From: Limnobacter sp. MED105
Lineage (GTDB): Bacteria; Pseudomonadota; Gammaproteobacteria; Burkholderiales; Burkholderiaceae_B
Assembly (NCBI RefSeq): GCF_000170915.1
Contig: NZ_ABCT01000006.1
Location: forward strand, 1-64,000
DNA length: 64,000 nucleotides
Reading direction: 5' to 3'
Shown here: piece by piece, positions 26,815-35,218 of the stretch
How positions within the stretch are numbered: position 1 is the stretch's first letter
How the letters are laid out: each line of letters starts with the position of its first letter
The notes under the pieces: model-generated
Databases searched by the model: none
Seen by the model: only the letters and a program-made list of their open reading frames with translations
Told to the model about the DNA's origin: nothing
Program-made: the position numbers and the translations under genes

Positions 26815-27795
26815 TTACTTCAGCTTCAGATTCGCTGGAATCTTGATGCCTTTTTCTTCGTAGTACTTCACTGCACCAGGGTGGAATGGAATGAAAGTGT
26901 TCTTGTCCCAATTCTCGGCCAATGTGGTGCGGGCGCCTTTGTGGATATTCAACATTTTCGCATTGTTGTCCAAAACAGCCTTGGTCGCCTCATACACAAA
27001 GCTTTCGGGCAAGTCGCAGTTGGCAATGGCATAGTTCCACATGGACACGGCGCGTGCGTCTTTCTTCAAGGTTTTGTAGGTGCTGGCTTTGATCGGAAAC
27101 GCAGACACGGGGTAGGTGTCCATGATCTTTTTCTGTTCGGCTTCCGTAAACTCGAGAATGTTGATTTCGGTTTGAACCTCAAGCTGGGTTACGGCCGGAA
27201 TGGGTACGCCAGCGGCAAAGGCAACCACATCGATCAGGCCGTCTTGTAACTGGCCACCTAAATCGCTCCAACCGCCGTTACGGCGCTCAAATTTAACGCC
27301 CAATGTTTCCAGCATTTTCGGGAAATAGGTGTCGGAAGTAGAGCCGGCTGGGCCAAAGCCGATTTTTGAGCCGGGTGGAATGTCTTTGATCGACTTGATG
27401 CCACTAGAGGAGAGCACTGTCACTGAGAACGGGGTTTGATACATGGGGAACATGGCACAGACCTTGTTCATTTTAAGACCGGGAGCCAGGGGGCTTTTGC
27501 CATCCAGTGCTTCACGGGCCGGACCCATGGTAGTCATGCCAAAGGCCAGTTTGCCGGTGTGAACCAGTGCGAGGTTCTGTGTGGGACCGCCTGTTACTTC
27601 CGCGCCACCTGTGATGCCCACAGTTTCTGCTACCAGGTTTGCCCAGCCGGCACCGTATGCATAATAAGTTCCGCCTTGTGAGGCTGTGCCTACTGTAAAG
27701 CTTTTGGGCCACTTGGATTTGTCTGCGTGAGCTGCACCCATGGCCAATGCGGCCAGGCTGATTGCAACGGCGGATTTTGCCAGAATTGCTTTCAT
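26815..27795 (-). CDS. TAXI-family TRAP transporter solute-binding protein
   Basis: 326-residue periplasmic protein. Signal peptide MKAILAKSAVAISLAALAMG ending AHA before Asp25. TAXI fold: FTVGTASQGGTYYAYGAGWANLV, GGPTQNLALVHTGKLAFG, a GFGPAGSTSD segment, and a C-terminal NWDKNTFIPFHPGAVKYYEEKG. It captures the ligand and hands it to the permease. AGGGGA ribosome site. Upstream (27796-28051) is a 256-bp divergent gap with an inverted repeat cgttc-N7-gaacg at 27857-27873 that might be an operator. Confidence 0.93.
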   Translation of the reverse strand: MKAILAKSAVAISLAALAMGAAHADKSKWPKSFTVGTASQGGTYYAYGAGWANLVAETVGITGGAEVTGGPTQNLALVHTGKLAFGMTTMGPAREALDGKSPLAPGLKMNKVCAMFPMYQTPFSVTVLSSSGIKSIKDIPPGSKIGFGPAGSTSDTYFPKMLETLGVKFERRNGGWSDLGGQLQDGLIDVVAFAAGVPIPAVTQLEVQTEINILEFTEAEQKKIMDTYPVSAFPIKASTYKTLKKDARAVSMWNYAIANCDLPESFVYEATKAVLDNNAKMLNIHKGARTTLAENWDKNTFIPFHPGAVKYYEEKGIKIPANLKLK

Positions 27796-27990
27796 TGGTA
27801 TCCCCTATGATTTGATGAAACTGCGCCCATTGGGTATTGGGCTTTGTGATTATTATCGTTCTTTAGTTGAACGAATCGATTGTGCAAAAACACCATCATA
27901 ATGTCTTATTTATAATCAAAATGGGCAATACGGGATGTCCGCAACAGGGTTTCCATTAGGTTATTGATTCATATATCGATATGAAAATGA

Positions 27991-28012
27991 AAGGGGGTGA
28001 ATTTAACCCCTT
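27991..28012. other. Hairpin in the prfC 5' region
   Basis: aagggg pairs with cccctt around ggtgaatttaa, 40 bp before the prfC start. No T-run follows. A leader structure or relic of a terminator are both possible. Confidence 0.3.
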
Positions 28013-28051
28013 GGGCGTGTAAAATCACGGCTTTTGCGCCAAAGGGCTGCT

Positions 28052-29653
28052 GTGTCGATTGAATCTGAAGTCAAGCGTCGCCGAACGTTTGCAATTATTT
28101 CCCACCCCGATGCGGGCAAAACAACGCTGACCGAGAAGCTATTGCTGTTTGCGGGTGCCATTCAAATTGCGGGTAGCGTGAAGGCACGTAAGGCAAGTCG
28201 CCACGCCACCTCTGACTGGATGGAAATTGAAAAGCAGCGCGGCATTTCTGTGGCCAGTTCAGTGATGCAGATGGAGTATCGCGATCAGGTAATCAACCTG
28301 CTCGACACACCAGGTCACCAAGATTTTTCTGAAGACACTTATCGAGTGCTGACGGCGGTGGACGCCGCATTGATGGTGATCGATGCTGCCAACGGTGTTG
28401 AACCTCAAACGCTGCGCTTGATCGAGGTGTGCCGCGCCCGCAATACGCCTATTATCACCTTTGTAAATAAAATGGACCGCGAGGTTCGCGATCCGCTTGA
28501 GTTGATGGACGAGATTGAAAGCACGTTGGGTATTCCCTGTGTGCCATTTGCCTGGCCAGTGGGGCAGGGCAAGTTATTCCACGGTATTTTCGACATTCGC
28601 AAGAACCACATGCGTGTGTTTACTCCGGGCGCTGACCGTCGCCGCGAGGACGACGAGGTGGTGGACGGTGACAACCGCGATTTGCTGAGAAGCCGGTTTG
28701 GTGCCGAATTCAAACAGGCCGAGCAAGAAATTGAGTTGGTCACTGGTGCTGCGCCCAGTTTTGATGAGAAAGAGTTTCTGGCCGGCAAGCAAACCCCGAT
28801 GTTCTTTGGGTCAGCGGTGAACAACTTCGGCGTTCAGGAGGTGCTGGACGCCTTGGTCGATGTGGCACCACACCCGGGCCCGCGCAAAGCGATTGAGCGT
28901 GAGGTGGCCCCCACCGAAAGCAAGTTCAGTGGGGTGGTGTTCAAGATTCAGGCCAATATGGATCCTTCCCACCGCGATCGAATTGCCTTTGTGCGGGTGC
29001 TGTCCGGGCGGTTCGAACATGGCATGAAGTTCAAGGTGCTTCGCACCGGTAAAGACTTCCGCCCCACCAGCGTGGTGACATTTCTTTCCCAGCGCCGTGA
29101 CCGGGTGGACGAAGCGTACGCCGGTGACATCATAGGCTTGACCACCCATGGCGGCTTGCAGTTGGGTGACTCCCTGAGCGAAGGGGAAGGTTTGCAGTTC
29201 ACTGGCCTGCCATTCTTTGCGCCAGAGCTGTTTGCATCCGTTGAATTGAAAGACCCCATGCGCAGCAAACAATTGCAGAAGGGCTTGATGGAATTGGGTC
29301 AAGAAGGGGCGATTCAGGTATTTAAACCACTGTTGGGCTCGGAAATGTTGCTGGGTGCCATTGGTCAGCTTCAATTTGAAGTGGTGCAGGCTCGATTGAA
29401 AGGCGAGTATGGAGTCGAGGTTCGTTTGGCGCCTAGCCGTTACAGTTGCGCTCGTTGGGTTACCAGTAAAAATGCCAATGATTTGCGCCGCTTTATGGAT
29501 GCCAATGTGGGTCGAATGGTGACTGACGCAGCAGACACGCATGCATTTCTGGCCACCTCAAGGTTCGATCTGGATGTCATGCAGAAGCGCTGGGAAACCA
29601 TCGAGTTCCACCCCATGCGAGAGCACGCCGGGCTGTTGTTGGCCAATCATTGA
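28052..29653 (+). CDS. prfC: Peptide chain release factor 3
   Basis: 533-residue GTPase that recycles RF1/RF2 after termination. G1 SHPDAGKTTLTEKLL, G2 region EKQRGISVASSVMQ, G3 DTPGHQDFSEDTYR, G4 FVNKMDRE. C-terminal domains follow EF-G style (SQRRDRVDEAYAGDIIGL, GQLQFEVVQARLKGEYG). Start placed at a GTG with AAAGGG upstream (MSIESEVKRRRTFAI); an upstream in-frame TTG would add six residues. Length fits the family (E. coli 529). Confidence 0.95.
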   Translation: MSIESEVKRRRTFAIISHPDAGKTTLTEKLLLFAGAIQIAGSVKARKASRHATSDWMEIEKQRGISVASSVMQMEYRDQVINLLDTPGHQDFSEDTYRVLTAVDAALMVIDAANGVEPQTLRLIEVCRARNTPIITFVNKMDREVRDPLELMDEIESTLGIPCVPFAWPVGQGKLFHGIFDIRKNHMRVFTPGADRRREDDEVVDGDNRDLLRSRFGAEFKQAEQEIELVTGAAPSFDEKEFLAGKQTPMFFGSAVNNFGVQEVLDALVDVAPHPGPRKAIEREVAPTESKFSGVVFKIQANMDPSHRDRIAFVRVLSGRFEHGMKFKVLRTGKDFRPTSVVTFLSQRRDRVDEAYAGDIIGLTTHGGLQLGDSLSEGEGLQFTGLPFFAPELFASVELKDPMRSKQLQKGLMELGQEGAIQVFKPLLGSEMLLGAIGQLQFEVVQARLKGEYGVEVRLAPSRYSCARWVTSKNANDLRRFMDANVGRMVTDAADTHAFLATSRFDLDVMQKRWETIEFHPMREHAGLLLANH

Positions 29654-29659
29654 GCAATC

Positions 29660-29681
29660 ACCCCCGTGTGAAAACGGGGGT
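29660..29681 (+). other. Hairpin between prfC and the ArsR gene
   Basis: acccccgt-gtgaaa-acgggggt starts 7 bases after the prfC stop. GC-rich 8-bp stem without a following T-run; possibly an imperfect terminator or mRNA end protector. Confidence 0.45.
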
Positions 29682-29694
29682 ACAATCATTTCAA

Positions 29695-29700
29695 TATAAT
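29695..29700 (+). promoter_or_regulatory. Candidate -10 box for the ArsR gene
   Basis: Perfect TATAAT 18 bp before the ATG of the regulator. No good -35 hexamer is seen at 17 bp upstream, which falls in the preceding hairpin. Confidence 0.35.
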
Positions 29701-29717
29701 AATTACGCGGTCATGCT

Positions 29718-30062
29718 ATGAGTGAACTGGATACCCTGCTGGAACAAGTGTCTGGCTACTTCGCAGTGCTGTCTGAACCCACGCGATTGAAAATTATCCA
29801 TGCCTTGTGCAATGGAGAAAAATCTGTCAACGACATCGTGGAAGAAGTGGATTCCACCCAATCGAATATTTCTCGCCACCTGAATTTGATGTACCGTGCG
29901 GGTGTTTTACAGCGCCGCAAAGAAGGAACTTTGGTGTTGTATCAGGTGAAAGAGCCCACTGTGGTAGAGCTTTGCCGCACTGTGTGCGTTCATGTTGCAG
30001 CGAAACTCGACACTGTGCCCGTTGATTCCAGGCAACTGCCTGATTTTTTCAAGCAGCCATAA
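29718..30062 (+). CDS. ArsR/SmtB-family transcriptional regulator
   Basis: 114-residue winged-helix repressor. ALSEPTRL-like start (VLSEPTRLKIIHALCNGEKS), recognition helix DSTQSNISRHLNLMYRAGVL, beta-wing RRKEGTLVLYQV. Three Cys: C31 next to the NGE turn, and C86 and C90 in the C-terminal helix (ELCRTVCVH). This Cys layout might bind metal or sense thiol chemistry, but does not exactly match the CxC of ArsR or the Cys pair of BigR/SqrR. The gene stands alone, between prfC and a terminator, so its target is probably elsewhere or itself. Confidence 0.88.
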   Translation: MSELDTLLEQVSGYFAVLSEPTRLKIIHALCNGEKSVNDIVEEVDSTQSNISRHLNLMYRAGVLQRRKEGTLVLYQVKEPTVVELCRTVCVHVAAKLDTVPVDSRQLPDFFKQP

Positions 30063-30090
30063 AAAAACCGGCCTTCAAAGCCGGTTTTCT
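30061..30090. terminator. Bidirectional intrinsic terminator
   Basis: aaaaccggc (30064-30072), loop cttcaaa, gccggtttt (30080-30088), flanked by A and T runs. Between the ArsR gene (plus) and the acyl-CoA-binding protein gene (minus). Confidence 0.88.
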
Positions 30091-30110
30091 ATTTCCAGAC
30101 AGTTTCTGGT

Positions 30111-30365
30111 TTACTTCAACGACTCGATCAAGTCGATGTAATTCTGCATGGCTTGGTCGTTGCTTGTGCCTTCGAGTCCCTTCCATGCGTCGTATTTTGC
30201 GCGCCCGACAATATCAGTGAATCCTGGGCGTTTGCCGGTATTGTCACCTTCCGTAGATTGTTTGAACAGGGCGTAAATTTTCAACAGAGTTTGGTTGTCA
30301 GGGCGGGCGGGCAGTGATTTTGATTCCGCAACAGCCTTTTCAAAACGGGCTTTCAAGTCGCTCAT
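30111..30365 (-). CDS. Acyl-CoA-binding protein (ACBP)
   Basis: 84-residue four-helix ACBP. LKARFEKAVAESKSLPARPDNQTLLKIYALFKQ and the ligand-contact region GKRPGFTDIVGRAKYDAWKGLEG match the family, including the Tyr and Lys residues that hold the CoA phosphate. It buffers long-chain acyl-CoA in the cytosol. AGGAG ribosome site eight bases upstream. It lies 18 bp after the tetR gene, so both are probably one transcript. Its position at the edge of the lipid island suggests it feeds acyl-CoA to the enzymes there. Confidence 0.93.
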   Translation of the reverse strand: MSDLKARFEKAVAESKSLPARPDNQTLLKIYALFKQSTEGDNTGKRPGFTDIVGRAKYDAWKGLEGTSNDQAMQNYIDLIESLK

Positions 30366-30383
30366 AAGTTCTCCTAAGTCTTG

Positions 30384-31052
30384 TTATGTGTTTTCTTCAG
30401 TAATAAAAGATTGGGCCAGGCTTTCGAACAGCTCTTTGGCATTGCCCTGCAAATAGGGGGCAAGCAGGCACATCACTTGGTACACGCCATTGGCCAAGGC
30501 TGCGCTCATGGTGGCTTCGTCATTAAAATGCCGGGGGTCACGCACATACTCAAACGACAGCCAGTAGGTGGCAACTACTACCATGTTGGTGGCCAGTGCA
30601 TTGATTTGTGCTTGCGAGGCCATCATGTCGCCAGACTCAACCAGACCCTGGCACAGGCGTCGTGCAACATCTACTTTGTGTTTCAGAATGCGTTTGAAGT
30701 GAATTTCAAGGGTACGGTTGCGAGACAGCAAATCATTCAGGTCGCGGTACAAAAAACGATAGCGCCAAATCAGTTCGAATGACACTTGAAGATACAGCCA
30801 TGCATCTTCAATGTTGGCCTGGCGGTTACCAGGCACGTCGAGCAGGCCATCAATTTCTTTCTCGAAACTGGCAAAAATACTGTTGACGATGTCGTCTTTG
30901 TTGCGGAAGTGATAATACAGATTACCGGGGCTGATGTTCATCTCATCGGCGATCACGGTGGTCGTAATATTCGGCTCCCCGAATTCATTGAATAGCCTTA
31001 GCGACAAATCAAGAATTCGTTCTCTTGTTCTTCTTGGAGGCTTGCGTTCCAT
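30384..31052 (-). CDS. TetR/AcrR-family transcriptional regulator
   Basis: 222-residue regulator. N-terminal helix-turn-helix: RRTRERILDLSLRLFNEFGEPNITTTVIADEMNISPGNLYYHFRNKDDI (about 8-56). The ligand domain has a FELIWRYRFLYRDLNDLLSRN segment like the regulators of fatty-acid genes (PsrA/FadR-type TetRs with a C-terminal lid). It probably responds to an acyl-CoA or fatty acid, inferred from its operon with ACBP and from the neighbours. A palindrome upstream (31121-31137) is a fitting operator. Confidence 0.88.
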   Translation of the reverse strand: MERKPPRRTRERILDLSLRLFNEFGEPNITTTVIADEMNISPGNLYYHFRNKDDIVNSIFASFEKEIDGLLDVPGNRQANIEDAWLYLQVSFELIWRYRFLYRDLNDLLSRNRTLEIHFKRILKHKVDVARRLCQGLVESGDMMASQAQINALATNMVVVATYWLSFEYVRDPRHFNDEATMSAALANGVYQVMCLLAPYLQGNAKELFESLAQSFITEENT

Positions 31053-31120
31053 GTTCTGGTCGTCTCCTGTCTGGCCAAAGTCCTGATCAAGCTAAAGACT
31101 TCATGCAGCAAGTCTGTTAT

Positions 31121-31137
31121 TGGTATTTTTAATACCA
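31121..31137. promoter_or_regulatory. Candidate TetR operator
   Basis: TGGTATT-ttt-AATACCA, a perfect 7-3-7 dyad, about 70 bp upstream of the tetR start. Position and symmetry fit an autoregulatory TetR site. Confidence 0.5.
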
Positions 31138-31205
31138 TTAGTCTACGTTGTTTTGACAAGTATTTGGGGCTTCACTGCCCTTGTTACCAGTGAGTAATGG
31201 CGTCA

Positions 31206-32459
31206 TTAAGCGGCATTTCTGGTTTTTGCAATCCGTATGTAACGATCAAGTTCATTCAGCGAGTCCTCAAGCTGATCAAATTTGGACACCATTGATCCCG
31301 CACGGGCCGGTTTTTTACTGACCTTGTTACTCAAATGCAGGGTAGGATCTTTTAAAACATCGAGATTCAATTCCAGTCCGTGCCTTGAAAGCCGCTCGGC
31401 CAGATCGTACCGACGTGCCCACAATTCCTCACGGGTGCGTTGGTAAGCATGCTCGCACAAACGGCGTCGGCTGGCGTAACTGAACGGGTTGGTGAAAAAA
31501 AACTCACCATCACCATGTTGGGGTTCAAACAATACAATATCGGCGTTGGGGTAGAGGTGCCCGTAGCGTTCCATGCCGATGTCCATGCGTGAATGGATAA
31601 TAGATCTGAATGTTTGTGACAGCACCAAGGGCAAACCACCTTCATACAGGCGCGAACCGGGCTGGAAAGCCTTGCCCTTGGCGCGGCGGCGATGGTTTTT
31701 GGGGTTCAGCCTGTCATCGTAAGGTACTAGCGGATTCAGACAAATCAGCAGTTCTACGCCTTCCTTCAAAGCGGTGGACGCATGCAGGGTTTTTTTCAGC
31801 GCACCGTCCACATAATGCCGGTTGGCAATACGTGTCGGTGGGAACAGGCCTGGCAGCGATGCGGAGGCCTGAACCGCTTTGGAGATTGGAACATCATCAA
31901 ACCCGGGCATGCCAAAAGGAATCGAATCGCCCGAATCCAGATCAGTGGCCACCAGAATAAGACGGTTGCGCAGGCTTCTGAAATCGTTCGTGCCGCCACC
32001 TTTGGCAATCAGGTCGGCCATCCATTCATGTAATTCGTCACCATTGAACAAACCTGTGGGAATTGCAGCCCCCAAGCGTTCAATGCAACTGACCCATGTG
32101 GCGTCATCGCGCAAAAAATAATCAGAAACAGCGGTGCCCAGTAAACTAGGTACCTTGCGAAGGCGCATCCAGTACTCTTTCCAGGCTGGGCGCAACAAAA
32201 TGGAAGGGTCGAAGGCGAGTTCTTCGGGCTCACCTTCAATAAACAACTTGTAGATTTGATGCGGGGTTAGATCGTGGGCCAGACCGGTTGCAACAATGCC
32301 TCCAGCAGACACGCCCACGTAGACACTCATGTCATTCAGGTCAAGTCCGTCGATGGCCTCGGAGAGTGCTACCAGTGCGCCAATTTCATAAATTGCGCCC
32401 AAGGGGCCGCCACCAGCCAAGGCCAACCCGATCTTCGGGCCAGAGTTGTGATTGTTCAT
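31206..32459 (-). CDS. Patatin-like phospholipase/lipase
   Basis: 417-residue cytoplasmic or membrane-surface lipid acyl hydrolase. Oxyanion motif ALAGGGPLGAIYEIG (about 13-27), nucleophile S51 in GVSAGG, and catalytic D218 in YVDGALKK. The rest contains VATDLDSGDSIPFG and ASASLPGLFPPTRI, as in the family. Ends with a basic helical tail. Start set at the ATG giving MNNHNSGPK; an in-frame TTG eight codons earlier also has context. It sits downstream of the phaI gene, with a hairpin between, within the lipid island; it may release fatty acids from stored or membrane lipid. Confidence 0.88.
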   Translation of the reverse strand: MNNHNSGPKIGLALAGGGPLGAIYEIGALVALSEAIDGLDLNDMSVYVGVSAGGIVATGLAHDLTPHQIYKLFIEGEPEELAFDPSILLRPAWKEYWMRLRKVPSLLGTAVSDYFLRDDATWVSCIERLGAAIPTGLFNGDELHEWMADLIAKGGGTNDFRSLRNRLILVATDLDSGDSIPFGMPGFDDVPISKAVQASASLPGLFPPTRIANRHYVDGALKKTLHASTALKEGVELLICLNPLVPYDDRLNPKNHRRRAKGKAFQPGSRLYEGGLPLVLSQTFRSIIHSRMDIGMERYGHLYPNADIVLFEPQHGDGEFFFTNPFSYASRRRLCEHAYQRTREELWARRYDLAERLSRHGLELNLDVLKDPTLHLSNKVSKKPARAGSMVSKFDQLEDSLNELDRYIRIAKTRNAA

Positions 32460-32490
32460 GCGGGTTGTGAGCTCCAGCCCCAAAGAGTGT

Positions 32491-32518
32491 TCGACAAGAC
32501 CGCCGTTGGCCTTGTCGA
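32491..32518 (-). other. Hairpin between phaI and the patatin gene
   Basis: tcgacaag and cttgtcga form an 8-bp stem over a 12-base loop just past the phaI stop (32531), on the transcript leading into the patatin gene. No T-run. Could attenuate or protect phaI mRNA. Confidence 0.45.
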
Positions 32519-32530
32519 TTCAGGATTCAA

Positions 32531-32977
32531 TTACTCAGCAGATTTTTTGGTTCGCGCGGTAGTGCGCTTTGCGGTGGTCGCTTTGGTGTCCACTTTTTTG
32601 CCAGTCAGTTCGGCAATCGCTGCCGACAATTGGTCAATACGTTCAGAAAGCTGCTGAACGTCCTTGTTGGTAGGAACGCCCAGGCGACCCAAGGCACGAG
32701 CAACGCGTTCTTCGAAAACCTGTTCCAGTTTGTCCCAGTGCTGTGTTGCCTTGCTGGATACAGAGCCAGCAAGCTTGCTGACCTTGCCTGTCACTTCAAC
32801 TACTTTTTGATCTGCAAATTTCACGGTTCGCTCCTGAATTTCATGGCCTTCCTTGACCAGGTTTTCCAAAACACGGTTGCTTTCTTCTTGCGCTTTGGTG
32901 ATAGCACCCACGCCTGCTGTCCACAATTGTTGTGCGCTGTCTACGGCGCCTTTGATGGGCTTTTTCTTACCGGCCAT
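32531..32977 (-). CDS. PhaI/PhaF-type granule-associated phasin
   Basis: 148-residue phasin. MAGKKKPIKGAVDSAQQLW, AGVGAITKAQEESNRVLENLVKEG, and a leucine-zipper-like segment (VQQLSERIDQLSAAIAEL) are typical of the PhaF/PhaI family that coats polyester or lipid granules. The tail is basic (TTAKRTTARTKKSAE) and may touch DNA. Start has AAGGAG upstream. It is divergent from the fatty acyl-CoA reductase gene, with about 250 bp between, which is the second granule protein in the window. Confidence 0.88.
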   Translation of the reverse strand: MAGKKKPIKGAVDSAQQLWTAGVGAITKAQEESNRVLENLVKEGHEIQERTVKFADQKVVEVTGKVSKLAGSVSSKATQHWDKLEQVFEERVARALGRLGVPTNKDVQQLSERIDQLSAAIAELTGKKVDTKATTAKRTTARTKKSAE

Positions 32978-33141
32978 GTTGTCTCTCCTTGTGATGGCGA
33001 AATGGCCCGTTGGGGACCGATGCCTTTTTTGTTTATTGTAGTAGTTTATCGAGGCCACACTAGAGAAGGCACACTAAACCCTACCTCGTGTTTTCCCGTA
33101 AGCACGGTGCTGACAAAACATCGTTACAGCCCGCATGGAGT

Positions 33142-33169
33142 TTGAGAATTTCGGGCGGGCAGTTATAGT
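33142..33169 (+). promoter_or_regulatory. Candidate sigma-70 promoter for the acyl-CoA reductase
   Basis: TTGAGA (33142-33147), 16-bp spacer, TATAGT (33164-33169), 55 bp before the reductase ATG, followed by a GGAGA ribosome site. Confidence 0.45.
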
Positions 33170-33223
33170 AAGCCTTCCAAAGACGTATCTTCCATAAAAA
33201 AACCCCGCGCGGAGAAGACATAC

Positions 33224-35209
33224 ATGAATTATTTTGTGACCGGAGCCACTGGCTTCATCGGTAAACGCTTGGTGAAGCGCTTGGTTGAGCAAAAGCGCAA
33301 AGGCACCATTTACTTTCTGATTCGTGAATCAAGCCTGGACAAAGTACCCGAGCTGCAAAAGTATTGGGGTGCCAAAAAAGGACAGTGTGTACCCGTGGTT
33401 GGTGACCTGACCAAACCCAAGCTTGGTTTGAAGGCCGCCGAGATCAAAGAACTGAGCAAAAACATCGCCCATTTCTTTCACCTGGCTGCGATCTATGATC
33501 TGGCTGCTGATGCGGAAAGCCAGCAGGAAACCAATATCAAGGGCACGGAGAATGCTGTGGATCTCGCCAATGCGATTGGCGCAGGCTGCTTTCAGCTAAC
33601 GTCCTCGATCGCGGCTGCCGGTCTGTATGAAGGCATCTTCCGTGAAGACATGTTTGAAGAAGCCGAAAACCTGGATCATCCTTACTTTCGTACCAAGCAC
33701 GATTCTGAAGCGATCGTGCGCAAGAAGATCAAAGGTGCATGGCGTGTGTATCGCCCCGGCTTTGTGGTGGGTGACTCCAAGACTGGTGAGATGGACAAAA
33801 TTGACGGGCCTTACTACCTGTTCAAGTTGATCCAGAAAATGCGCAAGTTGTTACCATCTTGGGTGCCCACAATTGGCATCGAAGGTGGCCGAATCAACAT
33901 TGTGCCTGTCGATTTTGTGGTCAATGCCATGGATTACATTGCGCATCAGCCCGATCTGGACGGCAAGGCTTTTCACCTTGTTGACCCGAGCCCGGGCCGA
34001 ATTGGCGATGTGCTGAACACCTTTGCACGTGCGGCCCATGCGCCAAAAATGGAAATGCGGATTAATGCAGCCATGTTTGGTTTTGTACCTGGTGCGGTGA
34101 AAAAAGGCTTGATGAGCCTGACTCCTGTTCGTCGCATTCGCAACGCCCTGCTGAAAGACCTGGCCTTGCCGGAAGAGGTATTTGGTTACATCAATTGGCC
34201 GACCCGTTACGATTGCCGCCAAACTTTGGCTGTGCTCGATGGCAGTGGCATTGAGTGTCCGCGACTTGAAGATTACGCTTGGGCAATTTGGGATTACTGG
34301 GAGCGTCACCTGGATCCCGATTTGTTCATTGACCGCAGCTTGAACGGCCAGGTGAAAGACAAGGTGGTGCTGATCACGGGTGGTTCATCCGGTATTGGTT
34401 TGGCTGCAGCACAGAAATTTGCAGCCGCTGGCGCAATCACTGTAATTTGTGGTCGTGATGAAGAGAAGCTGGCAGAGGCCAAGGCTTTGGTGAAGGCCGA
34501 CGGTTTTGATCTGCACACCTACTCGGTCGATATTGCTGATATGCAGGATTGCGACCGCTTTGTTGCTCAACTGCTGGCTGACTTCGGTCATGTGGATATT
34601 TTGGTGAACAACGCAGGTCGTTCAATTCGGCGTGGTATTGAAAACAGCTTTGATCGTTTCCATGATCTGGAGCGCACCATGCAGTTGAACTACTTCGGTG
34701 CCTTGCGTGTTACTTACGGTTTACTGCCAAAAATGATGGAGCGCCGAAAAGGCCACGTGGTGAACATTTCATCGATCGGTGTGTTGACCAATGCGCCCCG
34801 TTTCTCAGCCTATGTGGCCTCGAAAGGCGCGCTGGACGCCTGGACGCGTTGTGCTGCTTCCGAGTTCGCCGACTTGAACATCACCTTCACGACCATCAAC
34901 ATGCCGCTGGTGCGTACACCCATGATTGCGCCCACCAAGTTGTACAACAACGTACCAACGCTAAGCCCCGAGCAGGCCGCTGACTTGATTGCGCAGGCGG
35001 TCATTCACAAGCCGGTTCGCATTGCTACGCGCCTGGGTGTATTGGGTCAAGTTATGCATGCGCTGATACCGAAACCAGCTCAAATTTTGATGAACACGTC
35101 TTTCCGCATGTTCCCTGATTCAGAATCTGCTGCGAAAGGCAAGAAGGGTGGTGGTCCATCCGCAGAACAGGTTGCTTTCTCAACCCTCATGCAAGGTATC
35201 CACTTCTAA
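33224..35209 (+). CDS. Two-domain fatty acyl-CoA reductase (alcohol-forming), Marinobacter type
   Basis: 661-residue protein made of two Rossmann domains. N-terminal extended SDR: TGATGFIG (residues 6-13), HLAAIYDL, and YFRTK as the YxxxK pair (Y154, K158). C-terminal classical SDR: TGGSSGIG (about 385-392), NNAG, SSIG, and YVASK (Y530, K534). From memory it matches the Marinobacter enzyme of the same length along both halves, including EDMFEEAENLDHPYFRTKHD, GIEGGRINIVPVDFVV and IRRGIENSFDRFHD. That enzyme reduces fatty acyl-CoA (or acyl-ACP) to the fatty alcohol in two NADPH steps, for wax ester making. Convergent with the alcohol-oxidising operon. Confidence 0.9.
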   Translation: MNYFVTGATGFIGKRLVKRLVEQKRKGTIYFLIRESSLDKVPELQKYWGAKKGQCVPVVGDLTKPKLGLKAAEIKELSKNIAHFFHLAAIYDLAADAESQQETNIKGTENAVDLANAIGAGCFQLTSSIAAAGLYEGIFREDMFEEAENLDHPYFRTKHDSEAIVRKKIKGAWRVYRPGFVVGDSKTGEMDKIDGPYYLFKLIQKMRKLLPSWVPTIGIEGGRINIVPVDFVVNAMDYIAHQPDLDGKAFHLVDPSPGRIGDVLNTFARAAHAPKMEMRINAAMFGFVPGAVKKGLMSLTPVRRIRNALLKDLALPEEVFGYINWPTRYDCRQTLAVLDGSGIECPRLEDYAWAIWDYWERHLDPDLFIDRSLNGQVKDKVVLITGGSSGIGLAAAQKFAAAGAITVICGRDEEKLAEAKALVKADGFDLHTYSVDIADMQDCDRFVAQLLADFGHVDILVNNAGRSIRRGIENSFDRFHDLERTMQLNYFGALRVTYGLLPKMMERRKGHVVNISSIGVLTNAPRFSAYVASKGALDAWTRCAASEFADLNITFTTINMPLVRTPMIAPTKLYNNVPTLSPEQAADLIAQAVIHKPVRIATRLGVLGQVMHALIPKPAQILMNTSFRMFPDSESAAKGKKGGGPSAEQVAFSTLMQGIHF

Positions 35210-35218
35210 GCAATCCGC

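Noticed and set aside
28811-29542. 243-codon open frame opposite prfC
   Set aside because: Shadow of prfC, no recognisable domain.
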